Translations under genes and position numbers: made by a program
Assembly (NCBI GenBank): GCA_963542845.1
Contig: CAUTZA010000007.1
Coordinates: 5,516-69,515, forward strand
DNA: 64,000 nt
Reading direction: 5' to 3'
DNA from: JABCPO02 sp963542845
Lineage (GTDB): Bacteria > Bacillota > Clostridia > TANB77 > CAG-508
The notes under the pieces: generated by a model
Told to the model about the DNA's origin: nothing
What the model saw: the letters and a program-made list of their open reading frames with translations, nothing else
The model's database searches: none
Part shown: positions 42,254 through 51,873 of the stretch, piece after piece
Numbering within the stretch: the stretch's first letter is position 1
How the letters are laid out: every line of letters starts with the position of its first letter

Positions 42254-43268
42254 TTAAATTTGTCCTCCTTCTTCTTCGATTTTTTTAAGTAATTCTTTCA
42301 TTGTAAGCACCACCTTCTTATAGTCCATTCTTTTTGGAGCTATAACCGTAATCTTTCCAATGTTTTTACCATCTAGACTAGGTCTTGCAGTTATAATACT
42401 AAAGTTTTTAAGATCATTTGTATCTTCTCCTGCAATTTTAACTGTTATTTTTCCGAAGCGTTTCATCTTCTAAATACTTGTCTATTTCATCGATATTTTG
42501 AAGGATATTTATATATTCATGTTTAACCTCATCATCTGAAAGCTCTGGGAGTCTAAATGATTCTGTTGCCCCTTCTATATATATCATATTTTGCAGAATA
42601 ACCTTGTTTATCTCTTCTATTATTCTAGTTATAATCTCTATTCCTATTCCTACTTCTTCTTTAATATATTCTTCTATAGATTTTGGTATAATTTCTAAAG
42701 GTTTACCAATTATTCTTTTAGCAAATAATTTTCTTAAATCTGTTAATATATTATCTGAAAGTTCTTTATCAAATTTAATAATTGTTTCCTTTACAAGCCC
42801 CCTATCTGTAATGATAAGAACCATAATTGTATCTAAACCTATTCTTATAAATTCTACTGCTGTTATTATCTCCTTTATATCTTTAGATGTTATAGCAATA
42901 CTTGTGTAATGCGTTATCTCTGATATAGTTGCAGTTGTAATTTTAGTTAGTTCCTCCAAATTTATAACCTTTTGTCCTAAATTTTTTCTAATAAGTTTTA
43001 AATCTTCGGAACTAAGCTTTTCATCAAGTATAAGCTTATCTACATAATACCTATATCCAAGTTTTGATGGTACTCTTCCTGAAGAAGAATATGGTTTTTC
43101 TAAATATCCCATCTTTTCAAGTTCAAGCATTTCATTTCTAACTGTTGCACTTGAAATATTTAATGGATATTTGGATATAAGGCCTGCAGAGCTTACAGGA
43201 TCTGCTGTTTCTATATATTCATCTATTAAAGATTTAAGTATTTTTTCTTTCCTATTATCTAGTTCCAA
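42254..43268 (-). CDS. hrcA: Heat-inducible transcription repressor HrcA, one CGG site
   Basis: 337 residues. The N-terminal winged helix is visible as RKEKILKSLIDEYIETADPVSS and ISSATVRNEMLELEKMGYL, followed by SGRVPSKLGYRYYVD. It represses the operon through CIRCE. CGG site at plus-strand 42453 (CTT CGGA) gives DETLGKITVKIAGED, restoring the C-terminal 70 residues; 1015 minus 1 is 338 codons. First gene of the operon, directly behind the two CIRCE-like operators. Confidence 0.95.
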
Positions 43269-43279
43269 TTCTCCTCCTT

Positions 43280-43306
43280 TTAGCAGTCTTCCTCTCTAAC
43301 TGCTAT
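43280..43306. promoter_or_regulatory. CIRCE-like operator 1
   Basis: Inverted repeat TTAGCAGTC-N9-AACTGCTAT. It keeps the 9-9-9 geometry of CIRCE (consensus TTAGCACTC-N9-GAGTGCTAA) with altered inner bases. It lies 12 nt before the hrcA start, downstream of the -10 box. Confidence 0.75.
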
Positions 43307-43307
43307 T

Positions 43308-43336
43308 ATTTTATACCTTGATTAGCAGTCTGTCAA
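43308..43336 (-). promoter_or_regulatory. Promoter of the heat-shock operon
   Basis: On the minus strand TTGACA (43331-43336) and TAAAAT (43308-43313) are separated by 17 nt. The -35 box lies inside CIRCE-like operator 2 and operator 1 follows the -10 box directly, so HrcA bound at either would block initiation. Confidence 0.8.
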
Positions 43337-43348
43337 GTAGTTTGCTAA
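43322..43348. promoter_or_regulatory. CIRCE-like operator 2
   Basis: Inverted repeat TTAGCAGTC-N9-GTTTGCTAA, with 9-9-9 geometry and perfect outer TTAGCA/TGCTAA. It overlaps the -35 hexamer. It shares its left arm exactly with operator 1, so this HrcA probably prefers TTAGCAGTC over the usual TTAGCACTC. Confidence 0.8.
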
Positions 43349-43527
43349 AAAAAATTAAGTTTTTTTAAAAAAAGTCAAAATTCCTTGTTATTCATGTATT
43401 CCAGCAAATTTTATTTTTGAATAAGTACAAACATTTCGACTATATTTTGACTATATTTTAACTATATTTCAAATATTATAATTCTGATATATAATATTTA
43501 AAATCGATTATAGGAATTATAAAAAAT

Positions 43528-43561
43528 AGGTATATAAATACTATTTTGTACTTATATACCT
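43528..43561 (-). terminator. Intrinsic terminator after the small membrane protein cluster
   Basis: On the minus strand TAGGTATATAA, a loop and TTATATACCTA are followed by TTTTTTAT. It follows the stop at 43570 directly and separates this cluster from the hrcA promoter. Confidence 0.75.
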
Positions 43562-43569
43562 ACTCTTTT

Positions 43570-43896
43570 TTATTTTTCCTCTATTTCTTGCATCTCTATA
43601 TTAGCTATTACAAAATATGCTAAGAATAGAACTAGCTGAGATATAACTATTATAAACCTATATTCTCCATTCAACTCAAAAATGCTATTTACCGCTAGCA
43701 TAAATACATATGCTACATGTACCCACTCTCTATATTCTTTTTTTCCATTCATTATTATCATCATTCCATCTACAGCTATTATTATAGTTGCTATTAAACT
43801 TAAATTAATTTTTGTAGCTACCATAATACTAATTGATACAATCAAAATTTTAACAATCCAAATAATTAAAATTCTTTTTTCTTTCAATTTTATCAC
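43570..43896 (-). CDS. Small multi-pass membrane protein (cluster member 1)
   Basis: 108 residues with about four hydrophobic segments (ILIVSISIMVATKINLSLIA, then VAYVFMLAVNSIF, then IVISQLVLFLAYFVIANI) and an acidic tail MQEIEEK. No family recognised. Four similar-sized genes lie upstream on the same strand; similar length and topology suggest an anciently duplicated family. Confidence 0.6.
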   Translation of the reverse strand: MIKLKEKRILIIWIVKILIVSISIMVATKINLSLIATIIIAVDGMMIIMNGKKEYREWVHVAYVFMLAVNSIFELNGEYRFIIVISQLVLFLAYFVIANIEMQEIEEK

Positions 43897-44031
43897 CTAC
43901 ATTTCTATTCTATGATAGTACTTCTAATATATCCTATTAGAAGCACTATACTACATAAACATACAATGATAAACAACCAGTACAAGCATATTAAAACATC
44001 CATAATTATATTTACATTTCCAATGGCACCA

Positions 44032-44412
44032 TCAAATTTCATAAGTCAATCCTTTTTCTATTAAATTTTGAAATGTTGCCATTTCAAAAAATTGAGCTAC
44101 TAATATTAAAAATGAAATACTTATAACTTCGAACCAACTTATAAAGGTTGGTTCTTCTATAATTCCATTTTTTAATAATGGTAATAGAAAATACCAAATT
44201 GCAAAAGCAGTTATTGCTTTTAATCCATTGCTTTTAAGTGCAGTTGGAGCTATTAGATCTAAAAAAAATAAGACTATCATTAACAATAAATCAAATGTAG
44301 CAATCTTGTAGACTGCTGAAACTGTAAAAATTATTCCCCATTTAATGCTTATGCACACAATTTCATACAAGAACAAGCTAAATATGTATCTAAATGTTTT
44401 CATTTTAAACAC
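44032..44412 (-). CDS. Small multi-pass membrane protein (cluster member 2)
   Basis: 126 residues with four hydrophobic segments, among them YIFSLFLYEIVCISIKWGIIF and TFDLLLMIVLFFLDLIAPTAL. No family recognised. The layout is similar to accessory membrane proteins or holin-like proteins, but nothing specific supports either. It overlaps the next upstream member by 8 nt, so translation is coupled. Confidence 0.6.
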   Translation of the reverse strand: MFKMKTFRYIFSLFLYEIVCISIKWGIIFTVSAVYKIATFDLLLMIVLFFLDLIAPTALKSNGLKAITAFAIWYFLLPLLKNGIIEEPTFISWFEVISISFLILVAQFFEMATFQNLIEKGLTYEI

Positions 44413-44755
44413 CTTCCTCTTCTCTTATTTTTTGATATTCCAAAATTGATATTTCTCCAACTACTATTCCTATCAACAAAAATACTATAACCTGAAAAAG
44501 GCCTCTTTCTGCTCCAATTATAATTGCTGTTGAAATTATAACTGAATGTATTAGTAAAACAAGGATGAATTTTGCTTTTCCTCTTTGTGCTATTTGCAGT
44601 TCTGAAAATGCCAATATTATATCCAATCCTGCAATTATTATCATGGTACTTGCAATAATTAAATGTTTATATAATCCAAATATTAAAATCGTAAACATTA
44701 TTATATTTAATTTAACTATTGCATTTTTAAGTGCTGTATTTCTCATTTTGAACAC
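44405..44755 (-). CDS. Small multi-pass membrane protein (cluster member 3)
   Basis: 116 residues with four hydrophobic segments (IVKLNIIMFTILIFGLY, LIIASTMIIIAGLDIILAF, FILVLLIHSVIISTAIIIG, LFQVIVFLLIGIVVGEISIL). The start follows AAGGAGGTGTTC. No family recognised. The acidic end YQKIREEEGV resembles the tail of member 1. Confidence 0.6.
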   Translation of the reverse strand: MFKMRNTALKNAIVKLNIIMFTILIFGLYKHLIIASTMIIIAGLDIILAFSELQIAQRGKAKFILVLLIHSVIISTAIIIGAERGLFQVIVFLLIGIVVGEISILEYQKIREEEGV

Positions 44756-44849
44756 CTCCTTATAAAATAAATTAATTTTATAATAAAATCTCCTTCCTTT
44801 AACTAATAATTATTATACCACACTTTTTAATTTTATGTAACCATAATAA

Positions 44850-44887
44850 AAAATACCAAATGAATAATATTTCACTTGGTATTCTTA
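44850..44887 (-). terminator. Intrinsic terminator within the membrane protein cluster
   Basis: On the minus strand AATACCAAGTGAAATA and TATTCATTTGGTATT are imperfectly complementary and followed by TTTTTATTA. It lies about 90 nt beyond the stop at 44974 and splits the cluster into two transcription units. Confidence 0.65.
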
Positions 44888-44973
44888 TACTTAATTTTAA
44901 TGTTAAATTTTAAATTTTAAATTTTTAATTCAATAAAGTTAACACTTATTAACACTTATTAGATTAATAATTA

Positions 44974-45312
44974 TTATATAGATTTAAAAAATTGATTTAA
45001 ATCTACACAACTAATTATAACAATTAGTATTGTACATGTTAGTGCAGACAGGAAATGAATAAGATTATCAATATTATTAAATGGTAGCATTATAATTAAT
45101 AGGTATGTTTCTAATATGACTACCGCCCACTTAAATAATGTCTTGTTTGCAACAGTGATAATCAATTCTGCTGCTAGCATCATAATAAACAAATTCAAAG
45201 TTGTTTCATCAACTTTTATAACAAATATTTTTATTAACAATAACGAAAACAGTACCTTCATTGTTGTGCTAAAAAAGCTCAAATTTCTTCTTTCATTCAT
45301 TTTATTTTTCAT
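44974..45312 (-). CDS. Small multi-pass membrane protein (cluster member 4)
   Basis: 112 residues with about four hydrophobic segments (MKVLFSLLLIKIFVI, LFIMMLAAELIITVANKTLF, AVVILETYLLIIMLPF, LSALTCTILIVIISCVDL). No family recognised. Its start overlaps the end of member 5 by 11 nt. No in-frame CGG (TGG GCG GTA is out of frame). Confidence 0.6.
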   Translation of the reverse strand: MKNKMNERRNLSFFSTTMKVLFSLLLIKIFVIKVDETTLNLFIMMLAAELIITVANKTLFKWAVVILETYLLIIMLPFNNIDNLIHFLSALTCTILIVIISCVDLNQFFKSI

Positions 45313-45706
45313 CTAAATCACCTCTTTCCTTAGAGGTACCCTTGTAATCAAGGTAATATTGTATATATTTGTACCCTGCTACTCCGATTATGATTAGAAC
45401 AATTAGAAGTTCTGTTATAAATGATGCATTCATTATTGTCATATCGGCTATAAAAGCAGATAAAATTAATGTTAGCATCAATATTTTTAATGCTAAATCA
45501 TCGAATGCATATTTTGTTACTCCGAGATCTAGAATAAATATTATTCCTAAGCAGATTTCGCTTAGGCCATTCATGTCGTAAACTGCTAATGTAGCAAATA
45601 ATGTTAACCACTTCAGAATTTCAATCTGAACTGCGGTTTCATTTAAATACCGCATTTTTCTTTGTTTCTTTGTTTCTTGCTTTTCTTGTTTCTTTTTCAT
45701 TTTCAT
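45302..45706 (-). CDS. Small multi-pass membrane protein (cluster member 5) with CGG used as Arg
   Basis: 134 residues: a very basic N-terminus, then hydrophobic segments including WLTLFATLAVYDM and ICLGIIFILDLGVTKYAF. It has one in-frame CGG at plus-strand 45650 (MRYLNETA); a +1 move there gives Gly-Ile-stop, so the gene is intact only if CGG is Arg. It therefore breaks the CGG rule and marks the cluster as possibly foreign. Confidence 0.6.
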   Translation of the reverse strand: MKMKKKQEKQETKKQRKMRYLNETAVQIEILKWLTLFATLAVYDMNGLSEICLGIIFILDLGVTKYAFDDLALKILMLTLILSAFIADMTIMNASFITELLIVLIIIGVAGYKYIQYYLDYKGTSKERGDLDEK

Positions 45707-45783
45707 CTCACCCTTTCATCTCCTGCATATAATTATATACAGGAATTCTAATTAGTTTACATATATAGTATATCATAATTTTT

Positions 45784-46128
45784 TTAATTTTTCAAAGCAT
45801 TGTTTTTGTTTTTTCTTTTTTTCTTGTACTTCTTTCTTTTATTTTTTCTTAATGGTATGACATAATTCTCTTTTAAATATATTAAAGTAACTCCTGGATT
45901 TAATGATGGTACTATCTTTTCTATTCTATTGTGATTTAAATCATTACGTATTCCTTTAAGCAATATACTTCCTGTAGAATATCCATGTATTACAACAATT
46001 ACCCTTATACCATATTCTAGATTATCTAATGTATTTTTTATTGTTATAATCGCTTCTTCTAGTGTGTATGAATGTATATCCATCCTATATCTTTGTTCTT
46101 CTGGTATTAATAAAAAGTCTATATTCAT
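45784..46128 (-). CDS. Smr-domain protein
   Basis: 114 residues. MDIHSYTLEEAIITIKNTL and VIHGYSTGSILLKGIRNDL with NPGVTLIYLK match the Smr domain (LDLHG, HGxGxG, NxGxT) found as stand-alone proteins and at the C-terminus of MutS2. Smr domains nick or bind DNA/RNA; here the usual LHG is IHS and HGKGTG is HGYSTG, so nuclease activity is uncertain. A Lys/Arg-rich tail follows. Confidence 0.75.
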   Translation of the reverse strand: MNIDFLLIPEEQRYRMDIHSYTLEEAIITIKNTLDNLEYGIRVIVVIHGYSTGSILLKGIRNDLNHNRIEKIVPSLNPGVTLIYLKENYVIPLRKNKRKKYKKKRKNKNNALKN

Positions 46129-46139
46129 CTATTCACCTA

Positions 46140-47546
46140 TTATTCTACATTTTCTTTTCCTTTAAAATATTTTTCTCTAAGCACTTTTGCCCTTTTAGTT
46201 ATATCTTCAAGCCATTCTTTAGGATTTATCATACTTGTTATTATTTCTATATTACTCTTTTTCTCATCTTTATTATCTTTATCTTTTTTATTTTTGCCTT
46301 TATTTTTTTCTTTGTTTTCATCTACTTTTTTATTTGCGTATTCTATTATAGAAATATTTTCCATTTGTTCATTTGCCTCATTCGTAATTGTAACTATGTT
46401 ATCAAGTCCAACTCTTGTCTTTATCATAACTGCGCCCATTTCAGTAAGCATAGGTCTTAAAAGTCCTAATATTTGAACAAATGATAAATTATCTTCTTCT
46501 TTTTGGAAATTATATATATGTGTTATAAATCTTGTGTAGAATCCTCTTGGTGCTGTTCTAAACTCTTCTGGTATAAATTCTTCTTTTTCTTTTTCAATCA
46601 TTATAGATGCCATTGCATGGAAAAAGTATTTAGTATCTTCAACTGTCATATTTTCTAGTATATATGCTAAAAATAGTTGTAATGTTCTCATAAGTTTACT
46701 TTGTTTTGTCTTACGATTTATAACCAATACCCCATTTTTTTCTTTAAGCATTACATATGGTGAATGCCATGCACCAAATCTATGTCTTATTATCGCACGC
46801 TTTCTTGCAATATCTCCAAGATTTGTTGTACTTTTTACAAATTTTATATTATCTGTTATTTGATTTAGTATAACATTAACATAGTCGTTATCTGCAGAAA
46901 TATTATATATTTTATCCTTGTTTTCTGATATTTCTTTATCATATTTTTCTATAAATGTTTTATTAAATCCTTGTCCGCAGAATGAAAAACATTTCTTAAG
47001 TTTTGTGTGTTCATCACTTCCTCTCATAACCATTATGAATTGTGCCTTATTCCCACCTTTTGAATGTCCTGTAACATATACTTTTTTGATTGTATTATCA
47101 ACATATTTTTTATACATTTTATCAAAATAATCTAATGCACCTTTTTGTGCTTCTGTATATGCATATTCAGGATATGATGCATATGCATTATCTCTCCATT
47201 CCACACCACCTGCAGTTCCTTTGAATGCAATATATATCATATCTTCATATCTTAATGTTACATTTACTATAGGTTCAGATCCATCTTTATATCCAGACTT
47301 ACTATTATCTATATCTAGTATTTCTATCTTGCTATATATTTCATCTTCTCTTACTGTTTTTAAAACCTTTTCCATTTCTGTTTCGTTTATTTCTGCTGGG
47401 AAATGTCCTAAACTATCAAGTTCAAATTTAAATTCTTTTTCCCAATCTCTTATTGTTTTCCCAACTAACTTTTGTCCAACATTAAATTCTGTTGTATATA
47501 ATATTGTATTGATTATAAGTAGTTGTGTTAATGATAACCTTTTCAC
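46140..47546 (-). CDS. Lipase-like alpha/beta hydrolase (DUF2974/Mbeg1 type)
   Basis: 468 residues. YIAFKGTAGGVEWRDNAYAS and VYVTGHSKGGNKAQFIMV give the lipase nucleophile elbow GHSKGG, typical of the DUF2974 group; CFSFCGQGFNKTFIEKY and YNISADNDYVNVI follow as in that family. A long Lys-rich C-terminal region is attached. The start is GTG and overlaps the stop of the AlkD-like gene (TAGTG), implying coupling. Probable intracellular hydrolase; substrate unknown. Confidence 0.8.
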   Translation of the reverse strand: MKRLSLTQLLIINTILYTTEFNVGQKLVGKTIRDWEKEFKFELDSLGHFPAEINETEMEKVLKTVREDEIYSKIEILDIDNSKSGYKDGSEPIVNVTLRYEDMIYIAFKGTAGGVEWRDNAYASYPEYAYTEAQKGALDYFDKMYKKYVDNTIKKVYVTGHSKGGNKAQFIMVMRGSDEHTKLKKCFSFCGQGFNKTFIEKYDKEISENKDKIYNISADNDYVNVILNQITDNIKFVKSTTNLGDIARKRAIIRHRFGAWHSPYVMLKEKNGVLVINRKTKQSKLMRTLQLFLAYILENMTVEDTKYFFHAMASIMIEKEKEEFIPEEFRTAPRGFYTRFITHIYNFQKEEDNLSFVQILGLLRPMLTEMGAVMIKTRVGLDNIVTITNEANEQMENISIIEYANKKVDENKEKNKGKNKKDKDNKDEKKSNIEIITSMINPKEWLEDITKRAKVLREKYFKGKENVE

Positions 47547-48220
47547 TATTTTCTCCTTAATGTTTTTAAATATTCTTTCTTTCCTTTATCTATTCTATAA
47601 CTTTCACAAGATTTACTTATTGTCTTATTATGTGTAAATTTATCTAATAATTCTTTTTCAATATATACTATAGCTTCTTTCCATTGTTTTACAAGTGCTA
47701 CTTGAAATAACCATGCCCTCATCATATTAATATAATATTCTCCTGTTTTAATTTCTGCAATTATATCAAGATATTCTTTTTTAAAATATCCTTCTTCTAG
47801 ATATAATTCCATAATCATTCCAATGCCAAACCTACATATATATGTATGATCACTTTTTATCCATGATAATATATTTACTATAGCCTTTTCTCTATTCTTT
47901 TTAAATATCTTAGGACTTATAATATCACATACTGCCCAGTTATCTACATATGGCAAAAATTTTTCCAAATTAAGTATAACCTTATCATAATCTTTCATAT
48001 TTGATATTATTATCCCATGTAACATATTTTCTTCAAAATATTTATGCGGTAATTCTAGTAAGAATTTTTCCTTTTCTTCTATATTTAAAGATTTTTCTAT
48101 CTTCCTTATATCTGGTATTCTTACACCTATCATTATTTTTTTATCTATATTTGGTATTAATTTACTGTTAAATTCTCTATATTCTAAGTCTTGATATTCA
48201 AATAATTTCTCTTGTATCAT
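47546..48220 (-). CDS. DNA alkylation repair protein (AlkD-like HEAT-repeat)
   Basis: 224 residues, all helical. YREFNSKLIPN, GVRIPDIRKI and YVDNWAVCDIISPKIF match the AlkD-like DNA glycosylase family, whose conserved NWxxCD region is visible. It removes or binds alkylated bases. Intact. It precedes and is coupled to the lipase-like gene. Confidence 0.85.
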   Translation of the reverse strand: MIQEKLFEYQDLEYREFNSKLIPNIDKKIMIGVRIPDIRKIEKSLNIEEKEKFLLELPHKYFEENMLHGIIISNMKDYDKVILNLEKFLPYVDNWAVCDIISPKIFKKNREKAIVNILSWIKSDHTYICRFGIGMIMELYLEEGYFKKEYLDIIAEIKTGEYYINMMRAWLFQVALVKQWKEAIVYIEKELLDKFTHNKTISKSCESYRIDKGKKEYLKTLRRK

Positions 48221-48286
48221 ACTTTCTCCTTATATACATATATATTACCATCATACTTAAATATTTTGCAACAAACATAACAAAAA

Positions 48287-48331
48287 GAATGAATAATAAG
48301 TATGTAATTATATACTTATATCCATTCTTAA
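48287..48331 (-). terminator. Intrinsic terminator after the sensor kinase
   Basis: On the minus strand AAGAATGGATATAAGTATA and TACTTATTATTCATTCTT form a long stem followed by TTTGTT. It lies about 10 nt beyond the stop at 48340. Confidence 0.7.
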
Positions 48332-48339
48332 CTCTTTTT

Positions 48340-49676
48340 TTATTTACTTTCTTTTACAGGCATTCTAAACTTAAATACCATACCTATTTTACTCTTTTCA
48401 AAACTATAATCAATATTATAATTTGTTAATATATTTCGTATAATATATAGTCCGAAGTCCATTACTATTTTTAGTATTTCCTTCTGAATAGAAAAGCTCA
48501 AATGCTTTTTCTATTTGTTCTTTGTTTAATTTCTTACAACTATTTTCTATATAGAAATATCCTTCTTTGCACCATATATTTATTATGCCATTTTTATCTG
48601 TATATTTAATACTATTACTTATTAGATTTACCATTACCTTTTCAAATGCAAGTTTGGATATATATATAGTCTCATTTTTTAAAGAATTATTAACTGTTAT
48701 ATTCTTTTCTCTTACAAGTACTTCATATGTTTTTAATATATCTTTTACCTCATCTTGTATTTTTAACTCTTCCTTTTTGTCTGTTAATTCTTGGAATGAT
48801 GATATTGAAAGTATTTCTACAATCATTTTTGTTAAATCATCTACAATACCTATCGATACTTCTAAATATTTTTCTTTGTCCTTATACTTTCCGAACATTA
48901 TATTTCATATTTTCTAATATTACTTTAAGACTTGCAAGTGGTGTTTTAAGTTCATGTGATGTACTTCTTAAGAAATCTACTTTTGTTTTTTCAAACTTAA
49001 TTATTTCCTTATTCTTTTTATCAAGATTATCTATAACCCCTAAAAGTCTTGTATATAGTGTATTTATTTTTCTTTTTAGGCTTCCTATCTCATCTTCTGT
49101 TTTAATTACAAGTAATGCTTTTTTATCAAGTTTTATCATATCATCTGTAACTTTTTCTATTTCAAAAATCGGTGATACTATTATCTTTGTATATATGTAT
49201 GATATTATAATTGAGAAAATAAAGCTTAAAAGCATTGTATATGGTAAAAACTGCAAACTTATAGTCTTTGCTTCTTCTTTTACATCTTTGGAGAATATGA
49301 ATTGTAGTGTTATATCTTCTCCTGTCCCTAATTTAACTGTTTTTTCCTCTATTATTATAGAATTATTATTGCTCCTTGAATTTATCCCTATATTTTCATC
49401 AATTTTAAGCTCATCTTTTGTTCCTTCTTCTTTTACATATACTTTTACATCATTATTTTTAGAAAATAATTTTAATGCATTATATATTTCATTTTTCTCA
49501 AATTCTGCAATATTTTCTGTTAACTTATTTGCTGTTTTTAATATTTCTTCCTTTTTGTTTTCTAAATATATAATCTGGAAACTATAATATATTATGATAT
49601 GTGTAAGGATTATAAGGGAAGATAGGATTATAAATGTGTATAAAAATATTTTAGGAAATAGTTTAATTTTCTTCAT
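48340..49676 (-). CDS. Sensor histidine kinase, two CGG sites
   Basis: 444 residues: membrane helix (about 8-32), extracellular domain of about 125 residues, second helix near 160-180, HAMP-like linker, then STSHELKTPLASLK (phospho-His), NLISNSIKYTDKNG (N box) and NGLGLYIIRNIL (G2 box). CGG sites at plus-strand 48891 (GTT CGGA, giving KYNVGKYKDKEKY) and 48452 (CTT CGGA, giving SNGLGLYIIR) restore the ATP-binding glycine. 1337 minus 2 is 445 codons. It overlaps the response-regulator gene by 14 nt. Likely signal: cell-envelope stress, from the adjacent exporter. Confidence 0.93.
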
Positions 49677-50329
49677 CTAACACCAACTTATATCCAACAC
49701 TTCTTACTGTTTTTATACAATCAAGTCCAAGTTTTTTTCTAAGCTCTTTTATATATACATCAATAACCCTATCATATGGTATTTCATCATTTTCATTCCA
49801 AACATTGTCCATTATCTGATTTCTTGTTAAAACCTTGTTCTTATTCCTTAAAAGTGTTTTTAATATTTCAAATTCTTTTGCATTTACATTAACTTCTTTT
49901 CCCATATATTTTGCCCTATAACTTGTAAAGTTTACTTCTGCCTCATTATATCTAAAAATATTATAATCTCCATAATATCTTTTTAAAACTGCCATAATTC
50001 TTGCTTCTAATACAGGAAGAGAGAAAGGTTTTTCTATATATCCGGTCACATAGGCTTGAAAATGCTGTTATTTTGTAAGTATCATCATTAAATGATGTAA
50101 GCATCAATACAGGAATTTTGCTTTTCTTTCTTATCTGTTTTAATACATCTAATCCATTTATCTTAGGTAGCATAATATCTAATAATACTAAGTCAACCTT
50201 TTTTTCTTCAAACTTATCTATTGCCTCTTGTCCATCTTTTGCAATAGTACATGTATAATTTCTTTCAGTTAGATATTCAAATATTCCTTCACTAATTATA
50301 TCTTCATCTTCAACTATTAGTATGTGCAT
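49663..50329 (-). CDS. OmpR-family response regulator, one CGG site
   Basis: 221 residues. The receiver domain begins ILIVEDEDIISEGI, with the phospho-acceptor in LVLLDIMLP and the switch residue in VLMLTSFND; a winged-helix DNA-binding domain ends RVIDVYIKELRKKLG and IKTVRSVGYKLV. CGG site at plus-strand 50042 (GAC CGGA) gives CDGYIEKPFSLP, the conserved KPF loop, joining receiver to effector domain. 667 minus 1 is 222 codons. Pairs with the overlapping kinase. Confidence 0.94.
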
Positions 50330-50449
50330 ATATATTTACCTTTCTCTTTTTATTTTAAATACACCCCCATTTTATAATGTATCTTTATATTATTCAACTA
50401 TTATATTATTTATTATACTAACATACTGTTATACTAATACACTATTATA

Positions 50450-51828
50450 CTATTCAATTTCTGTAAGTAATGTTTTTGGATGTTTTTTCATCATCTTGTA
50501 TGATGCCACTGATAATGATAAAAGTATAACTATTGTGCTTAACATTCCTACATATACTACATCTTGAAGCCTTATCTTAACATCTAGTTTAGTTAAGGTT
50601 CTATTAAATCCATCAACTTCAGCTCCACCACCTATATTACTTGATTTTCCTTCTTTTTCAGACTTTTTAGTAATTTCTGTATTAATATTTTTAAGTATAT
50701 TATCAGATACTCCTTTTGCTGAATAGTTTGCAACAAAATATGCTCCTGTAATTGCAATTACAGTTATAATTATTAGTTCTATTATAAATTGACCAAAAAT
50801 TTCTAGTTTTGTTTTACCTATAGCAAGCATTATTCCTATTTCTTTTCTTCTTGCATTTATCCATAAGAATAATAATAATGTTATAACCATACCTGAGAAT
50901 ATTAAGCTTCCTAATAGTAACTTATCTACTATTCCATATATTCCAGATATTGATTGTTGTAATCCCGGATAATTTGTTGAACTTTTAATTAGATTGTATG
51001 CTCTCCAGTTAATATCAAGTTTTTGCATTTTTTTCATCACATCATCAATATTTTTATCACCATTTACAAAAAATGTTGCATCTTGATATATTGCTGTATC
51101 TTCTGTATATCCATATAGTCTTGCCGCTGTATCAATATCTGTTATAATATTATTTTCATAAAGTTCTTGTGCATATGTAACCCTTGCCTTATTTTCTCCT
51201 TCAAAAAGTCCTACAACTTCAACTTCTATTGTTTCATCTGCTTGTTTTTCATTGTCTGAGTCATAAAGATTTGATTTAATCTTAAACTTATCTCCAATTT
51301 TTAAATTATTCTTTTCTGCAAGTTTTTTATGTAATAATACTTTACCTTTATCTCCTGTTTGAAGATGTTTTCCTTCTGTAAGTTTAAATGATCCTGATAC
51401 AAATTTATCTTCTTTAGAAGAATCATTTACACCTGTTACCATTACTGCTGTTTTAAAATTCTTAGCTCTTGATGGGCTTTGATTTCTTTTTAATTGTTCT
51501 GTTTCTATTATTTCTTTGTCTACTAAATCCCCAACACTATTTATCCTTTTTATATATCCGGTCAATATCTTTAGATTCTGCAATCTTCTTTATATCTTCC
51601 CCTTTAATATTTCCGTGCTCCTCTTGCTGTTCCTTGATTTACTCTTCTATTTATCTGCATTGAAAAACTATTTGTTATATTCTTAAATGTATCTTTTGAT
51701 GATTCGTCTGTAGCATTTTTTATCCCCACACTTATAATACTTAGTGTTGCCATTATTAATATTATTCCAAATAATATTAAACTTTTTAATTTTTTTCTTG
51801 TTATATATAATAATGCATTTTTAAACAT
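50450..51828 (-). CDS. FtsX/MacB-type ABC transporter permease, two CGG sites
   Basis: 458 residues: N-terminal helix (KLKSLILFGIILIMATLSII), a large extracytoplasmic domain of about 260 residues, and three C-terminal helices (FSGMVITLLLFLWINARRKE, FIIELIIITVIAITGAYFV, YVGMLSTIVILLSLSVAS), the MacB/FtsX layout. CGG sites at plus-strand 51613 (GCA CGGA, giving ARGAGNIKGED) and 51558 (GAC CGGA, giving SKDIDGYIKRIN) lie 55 nt apart; 1379 minus 2 is 459 codons. It works with the ATPase and second permease upstream. Confidence 0.9.
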
Positions 51829-51873
51829 ATTTCCTCCTATTTAATCTTTGATTATTTAATTATTCTCTTTCTA

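Noticed and set aside
45707..45783. Short inverted repeat (CCTGTATATAATTATATGCAGG) as an operator.
   Set aside because: It is a simple AT palindrome without further support; it may just be a weak terminator or spacer feature.
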